Counted from the first letter of the stretch, positions 1 to 5,696 are shown. The stretch: DNA of 5,983 nucleotides from an uncultured Bacteroidota bacterium (GCA_900546465.1 URCX01000121.1:1-5983); one strand, 5' to 3'. Notes: a model not told the origin generated them from the letters alone. Numbers and translations are program-made.

Positions 1-320
1 AGCTGCGTTTAGCGCGCCGCGATTTCGACTCAATGATGAAACAGATTATGAACGCCGATGGCAACGATGTGGACGACACGTCTCCAACATACAAGGCTCT
101 TGAAGAAGGCAGCTCCACACAAAGCAAGGAGGAGCTGGTGCAGATGGCAAACCGTCAGCAGAAGTTCATTCAGGGACTTGAGGCAGCTCTTGTCAGAATA
201 GAAAACAAGACATACGGTATTTGCAGGGTAACGGGAAAACTTATTCCGAAAGAAAGATTACGCTTGGTACCTCACGCAACTCTCAGCGTCGAAGCGAAAC
301 TAAAACAGAACAAAAGGTAA
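1..320 (+). CDS. TraR/DksA-family zinc-finger-like regulator, 5' end missing
   Basis: This is the C-terminal part of a DksA/TraR-like protein; the reading frame (codons from position 3) is open to the window edge. An internal ATG at 33 is unlikely to be the true start, because the codons before it (LRLARRDFDS) fit the coiled-coil helix of the family. Numbering from that internal Met, residues 7-19 read NADGNDVDDTSPT, followed by a helical stretch and the zinc-finger region from about residue 60. E. coli DksA has four cysteines in a CX2C-X17-CX2C pattern. Here the spacing is kept exactly, but only the first position is Cys (C64); the others are T67, S85 and A88, so zinc binding is probably lost. 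DksA-like proteins act on RNA polymerase through its secondary channel; whether this one does is inferred. It is followed after 5 nt by lspA. In many Bacteroidales I would expect ileS upstream. Family assignment is firm, role less so. Confidence 0.9.
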   Translation, partial: LRLARRDFDSMMKQIMNADGNDVDDTSPTYKALEEGSSTQSKEELVQMANRQQKFIQGLEAALVRIENKTYGICRVTGKLIPKERLRLVPHATLSVEAKLKQNKR

Positions 321-325
321 GTTCA

Positions 326-988
326 GTGAAGAAATCGCTTATCATTGTAATTGCAATACTTCTCATTGACCAAATCGTCAAAGTTTGGGTCAAATTAAAC
401 TTTACCATAGGAGAAGAGGTTTGTTTAATCGGTGATTGGTGCAGATTACACTTTATAGAAAACGAAGGCATGGCGTTCGGAATGTCTTTCGGCGGAGTTA
501 TCGGCAAATATGTTCTGACTTTCCTTAGAATTGTTGCCTCGTTTTTTATCGGTTGGTATCTGCTTAATCTGATAAAGAAAAACGAGAATAAATTGGCTAT
601 TTATAGTTTTACTCTGATTTTTGCAGGAGCGGTAGGGAATATAGTAGATTCCATGTTCTACGGACTGTTGTTCTCCGAAAGTACTTTCTTTACGGTTTCC
701 CAATTCTTTCCTGCAGAAGGCGGATATGCACCAATGTTTCTGGGAAAGGTTGTAGATATGTTTTATTTCCCACTGATAGATACCACTTTCCCTCAATGGA
801 TACCTTTCATAGGAGGAAACTCTTTCCGATTTTTCAATGCGATATTCAATGTTTCCGACATATCCATAACTGTGGGTGTTGTTCTACTATTGATCTCATT
901 GATTTTTACGAAGAAAGGAAATGACATAGCTACAGAAGCAATAAAGGAGAGTGCTTCAAATGAATTGACTGAAACAAAAAATGATTAA
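326..988 (+). CDS. lspA: Lipoprotein signal peptidase II (LspA)
   Basis: Inner-membrane aspartyl protease that cleaves the signal peptide of diacylglyceryl-prolipoproteins. The chosen start is GTG at 326, giving 220 aa; AAAGG at 313-317 sits 8 nt before it. A longer frame back to ATG 221 would overlap the preceding gene and add a charged, non-family N-terminus. Four membrane segments are visible, at about residues 4-22, 61-82, 91-112 and 173-195. Family motifs are present: D15 in helix 1, ENEGMAFG around N46, GNIVD with catalytic D108, and FNVSD with catalytic D178. The two catalytic Asp residues are about 70 residues apart, against roughly 19 in E. coli LspA. The extra residues flank a conserved GKVVDMFYFP stretch and are, to my knowledge, usual in Bacteroidota enzymes. 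The C-terminal tail (about 196-220) is hydrophilic. The next gene starts 3 nt after the stop, so the two are almost certainly cotranscribed. Confidence 0.95.
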   Translation: MKKSLIIVIAILLIDQIVKVWVKLNFTIGEEVCLIGDWCRLHFIENEGMAFGMSFGGVIGKYVLTFLRIVASFFIGWYLLNLIKKNENKLAIYSFTLIFAGAVGNIVDSMFYGLLFSESTFFTVSQFFPAEGGYAPMFLGKVVDMFYFPLIDTTFPQWIPFIGGNSFRFFNAIFNVSDISITVGVVLLLISLIFTKKGNDIATEAIKESASNELTETKND

Positions 989-991
989 GTA

Positions 992-2278
992 GTGGAACTT
1001 CTTATAATCCTATCGCTTATATTAGTGAACGGCATTTTCTCTATGTCGGAAATTTCTGTTGTGTCTTCAAGAAAATCCAAACTTGATGCCGAAGCAAAGA
1101 AAGGAAACAAAACTTCAAAACAAATACTTGAAGTAGCCGAAAACCCTGACAAATTTCTTTCCACTGTACAAATAGCAATAACAGCCATAGGTCTTGTAAC
1201 AGGTATGTATTCCGGCGAAAGTCTGATAGTACCTCTCGGTAAATTCATCAGCAAATCAGGATTGGATTTGTATTCTTCCGCAGTCATTGCAAGAATAATA
1301 ATAATTGTTTCCATAACTTATGTTACGCTTGTTTTGGGTGAGTTATTCCCGAAAAAACTCGGCATGAACAGTCCGGAAAAAATATCGGGAATAATTATCA
1401 AACCTATGAACTTGCTTTCAAGATTGTTCTATCCTTTTGTGTGGTTGCTTTCAGTGTCCACTCAAGGACTAAGTTCGATTTTCGGAATAAAAAAACATAA
1501 CAACACAGTTACGGAGGAAGAAATAAAGTCGATAATCAGCGACAGCACAGAAGACGGAGAAATTCAGGAAGTAGAACACGATATAGTCGATAGAGTATTT
1601 TCTTTGGGAGATAGAGACATTTCTTCGCTGATGACGCATCGCACGGAATTTGAATGGTTGGATGTAAATGACAGCCTGGAGAATATCAAAAGCAAGTTGT
1701 CGAAAAAAGTCCATTACATCTACCCCGTTGCAAACAAAAGCCTTGACAAGATTGTGGGAGTGGTATATTTGAAAGACCTGTTCAGCAAATTAGACGGCTT
1801 TACTACGGTTGAAGATATAATGAGAGCACCTCAATATCTGCATGAGAGCGTCAGCGTCTATGACGCACTTGAAAATTTCAAGAAAAGTAAAATACATTAC
1901 GCTCTGATAATAGATGAGTTCGGTGTTGTCGAAGGCATGGTAACAATGAATGATATCTTGGAATCCTTAGTAGGTAATTCATCTGAATTTGAGACCGAAG
2001 ATGACGAAGACGAGTTCTTGGAAAGAGCAGACGGAAGCTATTTGGTAGGGGGACAATACTCGTTCTATGACTTTCTCAGCCACTTTGATATGGAAGATTT
2101 GTATCAGGACAACAATTACAATACCATCAGTGGTTTGATATTCTCAAAGATAGGAGTTATTCCCAAACTCGGTGAAAAAATCGAATGGAACAAATTCATC
2201 TTTGAGATAATAGATATGGATTTCACGAGAATAGACAAGGTTCTTGTTACTGTAAAGGATACTTTTGAACAAAATTAA
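992..2278 (+). CDS. CNNM/CBS-domain membrane protein (HlyC/CorC 'hemolysin' family)
   Basis: A 428-aa inner-membrane protein with three domains in order. The CNNM (DUF21) domain covers about residues 1-170, with hydrophobic segments near 1-18, 58-80, 100-118 and 136-163 and the signatures SEISVVSSRKSKL (19-31) and GELFPKK (116-122). A tandem CBS pair covers about 207-330, and the CorC/HlyC C-terminal domain about 345-425. CNNM/CorC relatives act in Mg2+ or Co2+ transport and efflux, with the CBS pair binding nucleotide; 'hemolysin' is a historical label. Which ion this one handles cannot be read from the sequence. An acidic stretch (332-342) links the CBS and C-terminal domains. The start is GTG at 992, three nt after the lspA stop and with no clear Shine-Dalgarno, so translation may be coupled to lspA. 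The first ATG (residue 18) would remove helix 1. It is complete and of normal length. Confidence 0.92.
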   Translation: MELLIILSLILVNGIFSMSEISVVSSRKSKLDAEAKKGNKTSKQILEVAENPDKFLSTVQIAITAIGLVTGMYSGESLIVPLGKFISKSGLDLYSSAVIARIIIIVSITYVTLVLGELFPKKLGMNSPEKISGIIIKPMNLLSRLFYPFVWLLSVSTQGLSSIFGIKKHNNTVTEEEIKSIISDSTEDGEIQEVEHDIVDRVFSLGDRDISSLMTHRTEFEWLDVNDSLENIKSKLSKKVHYIYPVANKSLDKIVGVVYLKDLFSKLDGFTTVEDIMRAPQYLHESVSVYDALENFKKSKIHYALIIDEFGVVEGMVTMNDILESLVGNSSEFETEDDEDEFLERADGSYLVGGQYSFYDFLSHFDMEDLYQDNNYNTISGLIFSKIGVIPKLGEKIEWNKFIFEIIDMDFTRIDKVLVTVKDTFEQN

Positions 2279-2315
2279 ACCACTATCAATCAAGCATAAA
2301 CGTTACAAATGAAAG

Positions 2316-2334
2316 ATTTTTCCACAAGAAAAAT
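2316..2334. repeat. AT-rich inverted repeat overlapping the -33 region
   Basis: ATTTTTC at 2316-2322 and GAAAAAT at 2328-2334 form a perfect 7-bp inverted repeat around the loop CACAA. Only one pair in the stem is G-C and no T-tract follows, so it would be a poor terminator for the upstream gene. Its right arm runs into the predicted -33 element at 2334-2336, so an operator role is possible but unproven. Confidence 0.4.
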
Positions 2335-2363
2335 TGCATTTTAGAAATAAGGTTGTAAATTTG
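2334..2363 (+). promoter_or_regulatory. Bacteroidota-type promoter for the exbB operon
   Basis: TAAATTTG at 2356-2363 matches the Bacteroidota -7 consensus TAnnTTTG at every fixed position. TTG at 2334-2336 lies 19 bp upstream, as expected for the -33 element read by the primary sigma factor of this phylum. Transcription should begin near 2370, giving a leader of about 60 nt before the exbB ATG at 2433. The position in the only long gap between the lspA cluster and exbB fits an operon promoter. Confidence 0.75.
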
Positions 2364-2365
2364 CA

Positions 2366-2383
2366 TTCTCTCCATTGGGAGAA
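2366..2383 (+). promoter_or_regulatory. Hairpin at the predicted 5' end of the exbB mRNA
   Basis: TTCTCTC at 2366-2372 and GGGAGAA at 2377-2383 form a 7-bp stem, one pair being G-U, closed by the loop CATT. It begins almost exactly where transcription from the upstream promoter is predicted to start, so it could be a 5'-terminal stem that stabilises the transcript. Function is inferred only from position. Confidence 0.4.
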
Positions 2384-2398
2384 AGACGAAATCAATCA

Positions 2399-2432
2399 GT
2401 AATAACAAAAACAATAAAACAACAAAAACACT
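2399..2432 (+). promoter_or_regulatory. A-rich leader before exbB, no Shine-Dalgarno
   Basis: The 34 nt before the exbB ATG are mostly A with scattered C and T and hold a single G, at the first position. No sequence pairing with the anti-Shine-Dalgarno is present. Unstructured A-rich leaders of this kind are typical of Bacteroidota translation starts and support ATG 2433 as the start. Two genes downstream in the same operon instead carry purine-rich Shine-Dalgarno sequences. Confidence 0.55.
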
Positions 2433-3239
2433 ATGAGAAAAGTATGTGCTTATTTGTCAATAGTAATGTTATTGACGTTAGGTCTATCAAATGCAGTTTT
2501 TGCACAAGATGCGAAAGCTGCCGAGACTGAAACAACAGTTTCAGCGACAGAATCAGCGGTTGAAGAGCAACCGGCGGCAGTTGAACAACCAGCACCTGCC
2601 ACAGAACAATCTTTCCACCAAGCTTTGAAAACAAAATACATTGAAGGTGGAGTAGGCTGGATGACGCCGATATTGCTTTGCTTGATTTTAGGTTTGGCAT
2701 TGGTTATCGAACGTATTATTTATCTTAACCTTGCAACCACTAATGCGGATAAACTATTGAAAAAGATAGAAGACCGTATAGTAGCAGGTGATGTTGAAGG
2801 AGCAAAGGATGTCTGCCGTAACACAAGAGGACCGGTAGCTTCCATATTCTACCAAGGTTTAGACAGAATAGACAATGGTTTGGAAGACGTTGAAAAATCT
2901 TTGACTTCTTACGGTGGAGTTCAAATGGCACGATTGGAAAGCAATATGGTATGGATTTCATTGTTCATCGCAATTGCTCCATCATTCGGATTTTTGGGAA
3001 CAGTTGTCGGAATGGTTCAAGCATTCGATGACATCGAAAAAGCAGGTGATATATCTCCAACCGTTGTTGCAGGAGGTATGAAAGTCGCCCTTTTGACCAC
3101 GGTCTTCGGTTTGATTACAGCTTTGGCACTTCAAATTTGTTACAACTACCTACTTTCAAAGATAGAAGGTTTGGTATCAACAATGGAAGATTCTTCAATC
3201 ACATTCATGGACATCTTGGTAAAGAACAGCAAAAAGTAA
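2433..3239 (+). CDS. exbB: MotA/TolQ/ExbB-family proton channel with cleavable signal peptide
   Basis: A 268-aa inner-membrane channel subunit of an ExbB/ExbD-type motor, which uses proton flow to drive work at the outer membrane. Residues 1-24 look like a signal peptide, with likely cleavage after VFA at 24. An Ala/Glu/Pro-rich low-complexity linker follows (about 25-60). Three membrane segments lie at about 76-96, 172-198 and 212-238, with a cytoplasmic loop (about 100-170) between the first two. The family signature is clear: APSFGFLGTVVGM in the second helix (T190) and KVALLTTVFGL in the third, which carry the conserved channel-lining Thr residues. The family core is about 200 aa, so the signal and linker are an N-terminal extension facing the periplasm. 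It is the first gene of the four-gene operon. Whether it serves TonB or another partner cannot be told, as no tonB is in the window. Confidence 0.92.
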   Translation: MRKVCAYLSIVMLLTLGLSNAVFAQDAKAAETETTVSATESAVEEQPAAVEQPAPATEQSFHQALKTKYIEGGVGWMTPILLCLILGLALVIERIIYLNLATTNADKLLKKIEDRIVAGDVEGAKDVCRNTRGPVASIFYQGLDRIDNGLEDVEKSLTSYGGVQMARLESNMVWISLFIAIAPSFGFLGTVVGMVQAFDDIEKAGDISPTVVAGGMKVALLTTVFGLITALALQICYNYLLSKIEGLVSTMEDSSITFMDILVKNSKK

Positions 3240-3259
3240 TTTACCACAACAATCAAACA

Positions 3260-3279
3260 TATACCTTACAGAGGGTATA
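3260..3279 (+). repeat. Intra-operon hairpin after exbB
   Basis: TATACC at 3260-3265 and GGTATA at 3274-3279 form a perfect 6-bp stem around an 8-nt loop, 20 nt after the exbB stop. No T-tract follows, so it is not an intrinsic terminator. It sits in the only real gap (76 nt) inside the operon. It could protect the 3' end of processed exbB mRNA, or be incidental. Confidence 0.4.
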
Positions 3280-3304
3280 ATAACAGAGTAATTACTTTGA
3301 AACC

Positions 3305-3311
3305 AAGGAGG
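3305..3311 (+). promoter_or_regulatory. Strong Shine-Dalgarno before the four-helix membrane protein
   Basis: AAGGAGG lies 4 nt before ATG 3316, a near-perfect match to the anti-Shine-Dalgarno sequence. This fixes the start of the downstream gene. Such a site is uncommon in Bacteroidota and contrasts with the A-rich leader of exbB. Confidence 0.7.
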
Positions 3312-3315
3312 AGAA

Positions 3316-3786
3316 ATGAAGAAAGATTTTAGAAAAGTATATTGGACAATAGCCATCATTATAGGTGTCATAGCATCGATATGTGCCGTTGTTTACGGCT
3401 TAATGTTCGACCAAAACAAACCGGTTGCCGAACAATCGACGGCAATGATGGCATGGAACGTAGCATATTGGAGTGTAATAGGCTTATTCTGCATAAGCAT
3501 ACTTATTGCAGCATGTTTTGCAGTCGTACAAATAGTAAAAGGACTGATAGACGATCCGAAAAAACAAATGGGAACCCTAATCGGCGTGGGAGTATTGATT
3601 GTCGTAATGATTATTTCATACGCAATATCTTCCGGAACAGATGTTCCTAAGGAAATATTCGAAAAAACAGGTTCCGATTACTCCAACTCCAAACTGATAG
3701 GAGCATGTATGTACACCGTTTACGTACTATTCGGAGGCGTGATATTGTCTGTTCTCTATGCAGAAATAGCAAAAAAATTAAAGTAA
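3316..3786 (+). CDS. Four-helix membrane protein of unknown function in the exb operon
   Basis: I do not recognise a named family. The 156-aa protein has four hydrophobic segments, at about residues 9-29, 50-76, 85-106 and 126-148. The N-terminus (MKKDFRK) and C-terminus (AKKLK) are Lys-rich, so by the positive-inside rule both ends should face the cytoplasm. The loop between helices 2 and 3 (VKGLIDDPKKQ, 74-84) is charged and cytoplasmic. There is no signal peptide, and no conserved Asp like that of ExbD within a membrane segment. A strong AAGGAGG site 4 nt before the ATG fixes the start. The stop lies 1 nt before the first exbD. Being locked between exbB and exbD suggests an accessory subunit or assembly factor of the motor; this rests on position only. 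I believe similar small membrane genes occur at this place in other Bacteroidota, but cannot check that here. Confidence 0.85.
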   Translation: MKKDFRKVYWTIAIIIGVIASICAVVYGLMFDQNKPVAEQSTAMMAWNVAYWSVIGLFCISILIAACFAVVQIVKGLIDDPKKQMGTLIGVGVLIVVMIISYAISSGTDVPKEIFEKTGSDYSNSKLIGACMYTVYVLFGGVILSVLYAEIAKKLK

Positions 3787-3787
3787 C

Positions 3788-4372
3788 ATGGCAAGAAGAA
3801 AAAAGAAATCGTTACCGGCACTGAATAGTGCGTCTATGTCGGACATATCGTTTTTGTTGCTGACCTTTTTCTTGTTGACTTCTTCCATCAACACGGACAT
3901 GGGTATCCAAAGACGACTACCGCCGCCATCAGACCCGACTGTCAAGCCGCCGGACATTCACCGAAGAAATACTTTCGTTGTATTGGTCAACAGAGAAGAC
4001 AGACTCCTTTTCAATGGAGAGATAGGAGAAATCAATATGTTGAAAGATAGAGCAAAGGAATTTCTTTCCAACCCTCAGAATTTGGACAATCTCCCTGAAA
4101 AAATGACAAAGGACATACCTTTGTTGGGAACTGTTGAAGTTTCAAAAGGAGTTATTTCCTTACAAAACGACCGAGGCACCTCTTACGAAATGTACCTTAT
4201 GGTGCAAAATGAATTGACTGCTGCAGTCAACGAATTAAGAGACGAAATGGCGAGGGTTAAATTCGGAAAAGCATACATTGATTGTTCCGATGCACAAAGA
4301 GAAGCAATAGATAAAGCAATACCTATTGCCATCTCTGAGGCGGAACCTAAAAACATAGGAGGAAAGAAATAA
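3788..4372 (+). CDS. exbD: ExbD/TolR-family motor protein, first paralogue
   Basis: A 194-aa single-span membrane protein, the proton-coupled partner of ExbB. After a basic N-terminus (RRKKK, 3-7), residues 17-34 form the signal-anchor helix starting MSDISFLLLTFF. D19 is the family's essential membrane Asp, equivalent to D25 of E. coli ExbD. A Pro-rich stretch follows (44-55, with PPP at 45-47), then the periplasmic domain to about residue 165, ending in TSYEMYLMVQNELTAAVNEL (131-150). E. coli ExbD is about 141 aa, so the periplasmic domain and tail are longer than in the enteric protein. The start at 3788 is one nt after the preceding stop and has no Shine-Dalgarno, so translation is probably coupled. 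A second, divergent exbD follows with a 1-nt overlap, so the motor may hold an ExbD heterodimer or use the two for different partners. Confidence 0.93.
   Translation: MARRKKKSLPALNSASMSDISFLLLTFFLLTSSINTDMGIQRRLPPPSDPTVKPPDIHRRNTFVVLVNREDRLLFNGEIGEINMLKDRAKEFLSNPQNLDNLPEKMTKDIPLLGTVEVSKGVISLQNDRGTSYEMYLMVQNELTAAVNELRDEMARVKFGKAYIDCSDAQREAIDKAIPIAISEAEPKNIGGKK
4357..4362 (+). promoter_or_regulatory. Shine-Dalgarno for the second exbD
   Basis: AGGAGG lies inside the end of the first exbD gene, 9 nt before ATG 4372. Together with the TAATG stop/start overlap it fixes the start and allows reinitiation or independent loading of ribosomes. Confidence 0.65.
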
Positions 4373-4842
4373 TGGCAAAATTCAAACAAAAAAATTCTGA
4401 TGGAGCACCGGAATTGAACATGGGTTCCATGTCAGACATCATTTTCATGCTATTGTTTTTCTTCATGGTGATTACGACCATGCGTGAAAGTACGCTGATG
4501 GTAAGGATAACCGTTCCGCAAGCGTCGGAAATCCAAAAATTGGAGAAAAAATCTCTTGTAAGCTACATTTACATCGGAACACCGCAAGATGAAAAGAAAT
4601 TCGGTTCTGCAACACGTTTCCAGTTGAACGATCAGTTCGGAGAACTTGGAGACATCATTTCCTACGTTGAAGCTGAAAGAGCTGCAAGAAGCGAAGAAGA
4701 CAAACCATTTCTTACAACCACCATCAAATGCGATAAAGGTGTAAAGATGGGAGATGTAACCGATGTGAAACAGGAACTCAGAAAAGCAGGAGCATTACGT
4801 ATCATGTATGCAGCCTCTCGAAGAGTCAAAGACACTTATTGA
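4372..4842 (+). CDS. exbD: ExbD/TolR-family motor protein, second paralogue
   Basis: A 156-aa ExbD-type protein, distinct from the one before it. The N-terminus (MAKFKQKNSDGAPELNMGS) leads into a single membrane helix (about 20-37) starting MSDIIFMLLFFFMV, with D22 as the proton-carrying Asp. The periplasmic part ends in a recognisable ExbD fold: FLTTTIKCDKGVKMGDVTDV (113-132) and then RKAGALRIMYAA (137-148), matching the usual 'residue-strand, helix, LRKAG' pattern. The ATG overlaps the stop of the first exbD (TAATG), and an AGGAGG site lies 9 nt upstream. It is the last gene of the operon: a strong terminator begins 25 nt after its stop. The two ExbD proteins differ clearly in length and periplasmic sequence, so they are not a recent duplication. 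No tonB follows, so the effector is encoded elsewhere or is not TonB. Confidence 0.92.
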   Translation: MAKFKQKNSDGAPELNMGSMSDIIFMLLFFFMVITTMRESTLMVRITVPQASEIQKLEKKSLVSYIYIGTPQDEKKFGSATRFQLNDQFGELGDIISYVEAERAARSEEDKPFLTTTIKCDKGVKMGDVTDVKQELRKAGALRIMYAASRRVKDTY

Positions 4843-4866
4843 TAAATTGTCGATTCATTTTATTTG

Positions 4867-4897
4867 GAGTTGTCCTTCATGGGGCAACTCTTTTTTT
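4867..4897 (+). terminator. Intrinsic terminator of the exb operon
   Basis: GAGTTGTCC at 4867-4875 pairs with GGGCAACTC at 4882-4890 to give a 9-bp stem (one G-U pair) with a 6-nt loop, followed directly by seven T (4891-4897). It lies 24 nt past the second exbD stop and is a textbook rho-independent terminator. It ends 13 nt before the trmN6 ATG, which also argues against any trmN6 start upstream of 4911. Confidence 0.9.
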
Positions 4898-4910
4898 GGC
4901 TTTTATCCAA

Positions 4911-5615
4911 ATGGAATTTCAATTCAAACACTTTGCATTAGACCATAGTCTTTCAACAATGAAAGTCGGAACGGACGCAGTACTGCTTTCAGCCATTGCA
5001 CCACGCAATCAAAACGGCAAAATTCTTGATATAGGAACCGGCTGCGGACTTATCGCAATGCTTATGGCACAATTCAATCCGCAAGCCCGCATAACCGCAA
5101 TAGACATAGACAAACCGAGCATACAACAAGCCGAAAACAACTTCTCTCAAAGTCCCTATCATGAACGTCTGCAAGCAATCAATACAACATTACAAGATTT
5201 TGCCTCCAACCCTATCAACCACAAAACCTATAACATGGTAATAACAAATCCGCCATACTTTGTGAACAGCCTTAATGCTCCGCAAAAACGAAGAAATCTC
5301 GCAAGACATAATAATACTCTCCCATTCTCCGAACTTATTGAAGGCATACTGAAAGTAATCACTCCCTCCGCCTACGTAACAATCATTCTACCACCCATAC
5401 AAAGCGAAGAAGTACACGAATCATTTCATAAAAGAGGTATGCACCTTGTACAGCAAAGCATAATCCTGCCCAAGCCGGATAAAGCCATTGCTCGAATAAT
5501 AAACACATACAGTCCTATCAAAACCCCACTTGAAACAAACAAAATAATCATAAGGCAAAACGATAACACCTATACGCCTCAATACAAAGAACTCATCGCC
5601 GATATACTGCTGTAA
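4911..5615 (+). CDS. trmN6: tRNA1(Val) (adenine(37)-N6)-methyltransferase
   Basis: A SAM-dependent class I methyltransferase that makes m6A at position 37, next to the anticodon of tRNA1(Val). The product is 234 aa, close to E. coli TrmN6 (YfiC). Motifs in order: FKHFALDHSLSTMKVGTDAV (5-24), the family's N-terminal signature; SAM-binding motif I ILDIGTGCG (38-46); the acidic AIDID after strand 2 (63-67); and the catalytic motif IV NPPYF (113-117), typical of exocyclic-amino N6 methylation. NLARH (129-133) and LPFSEL (137-142) follow, as in relatives. I chose ATG 4911 because the family homology starts there. The longer frame from TTG 4839 would be translated through the terminator hairpin. 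No clear Shine-Dalgarno is seen. The coding strand is poor in G and rich in C compared with the exb genes. It is soluble, cytoplasmic and functionally unrelated to its neighbours. Confidence 0.93.
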   Translation: MEFQFKHFALDHSLSTMKVGTDAVLLSAIAPRNQNGKILDIGTGCGLIAMLMAQFNPQARITAIDIDKPSIQQAENNFSQSPYHERLQAINTTLQDFASNPINHKTYNMVITNPPYFVNSLNAPQKRRNLARHNNTLPFSELIEGILKVITPSAYVTIILPPIQSEEVHESFHKRGMHLVQQSIILPKPDKAIARIINTYSPIKTPLETNKIIIRQNDNTYTPQYKELIADILL

Positions 5616-5625
5616 AACCTTTTAC

Positions 5626-5658
5626 TATCCGAAATAAAGAGGATACCTTGTTCGGATA
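5626..5658. repeat. 8-bp perfect inverted repeat after trmN6
   Basis: TATCCGAA at 5626-5633 and TTCGGATA at 5651-5658 are perfect inverted copies separated by 17 nt, starting 11 nt after the trmN6 stop. No T-tract follows, so it is not a standard terminator by itself. GGATAC occurs twice within it. Confidence 0.6.
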
Positions 5659-5696
5659 CACCATCTTTGAGGTCAAAAGTCCATTCGTAAGCTCTC

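Noticed and set aside
221..325. ATG 221 as the start of lspA
   Set aside because: It overlaps the end of the DksA-like gene by 100 nt and adds a polar N-terminus foreign to LspA. GTG 326 puts the first helix directly after VKK and has AAAGG 8 nt upstream.
283..796. Antisense reading frames across lspA
   Set aside because: They lie opposite a gene with clear family motifs, and their products show no domain features.
2279..2350. A strong terminator for the lspA cluster
   Set aside because: The only stem (2316-2334) has a single G-C pair and no T-tract, so I kept it as an inverted repeat rather than a terminator.
2431..2961. Antisense reading frames across exbB
   Set aside because: Shadow frames of a well-supported gene; the Ala/Ser-rich product merely mirrors the repetitive linker codons.
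3292..3299. TTACTTTG as a -7 box for a second promoter before the four-helix gene
   Set aside because: One mismatch to TAnnTTTG and no TTG at 19-21 bp upstream.
4839..4910. Upstream extension of trmN6 from a TTG at 4839
   Set aside because: It would be translated through the terminator hairpin and its T-tract, and TrmN6 family similarity begins at the ATG at 4911.
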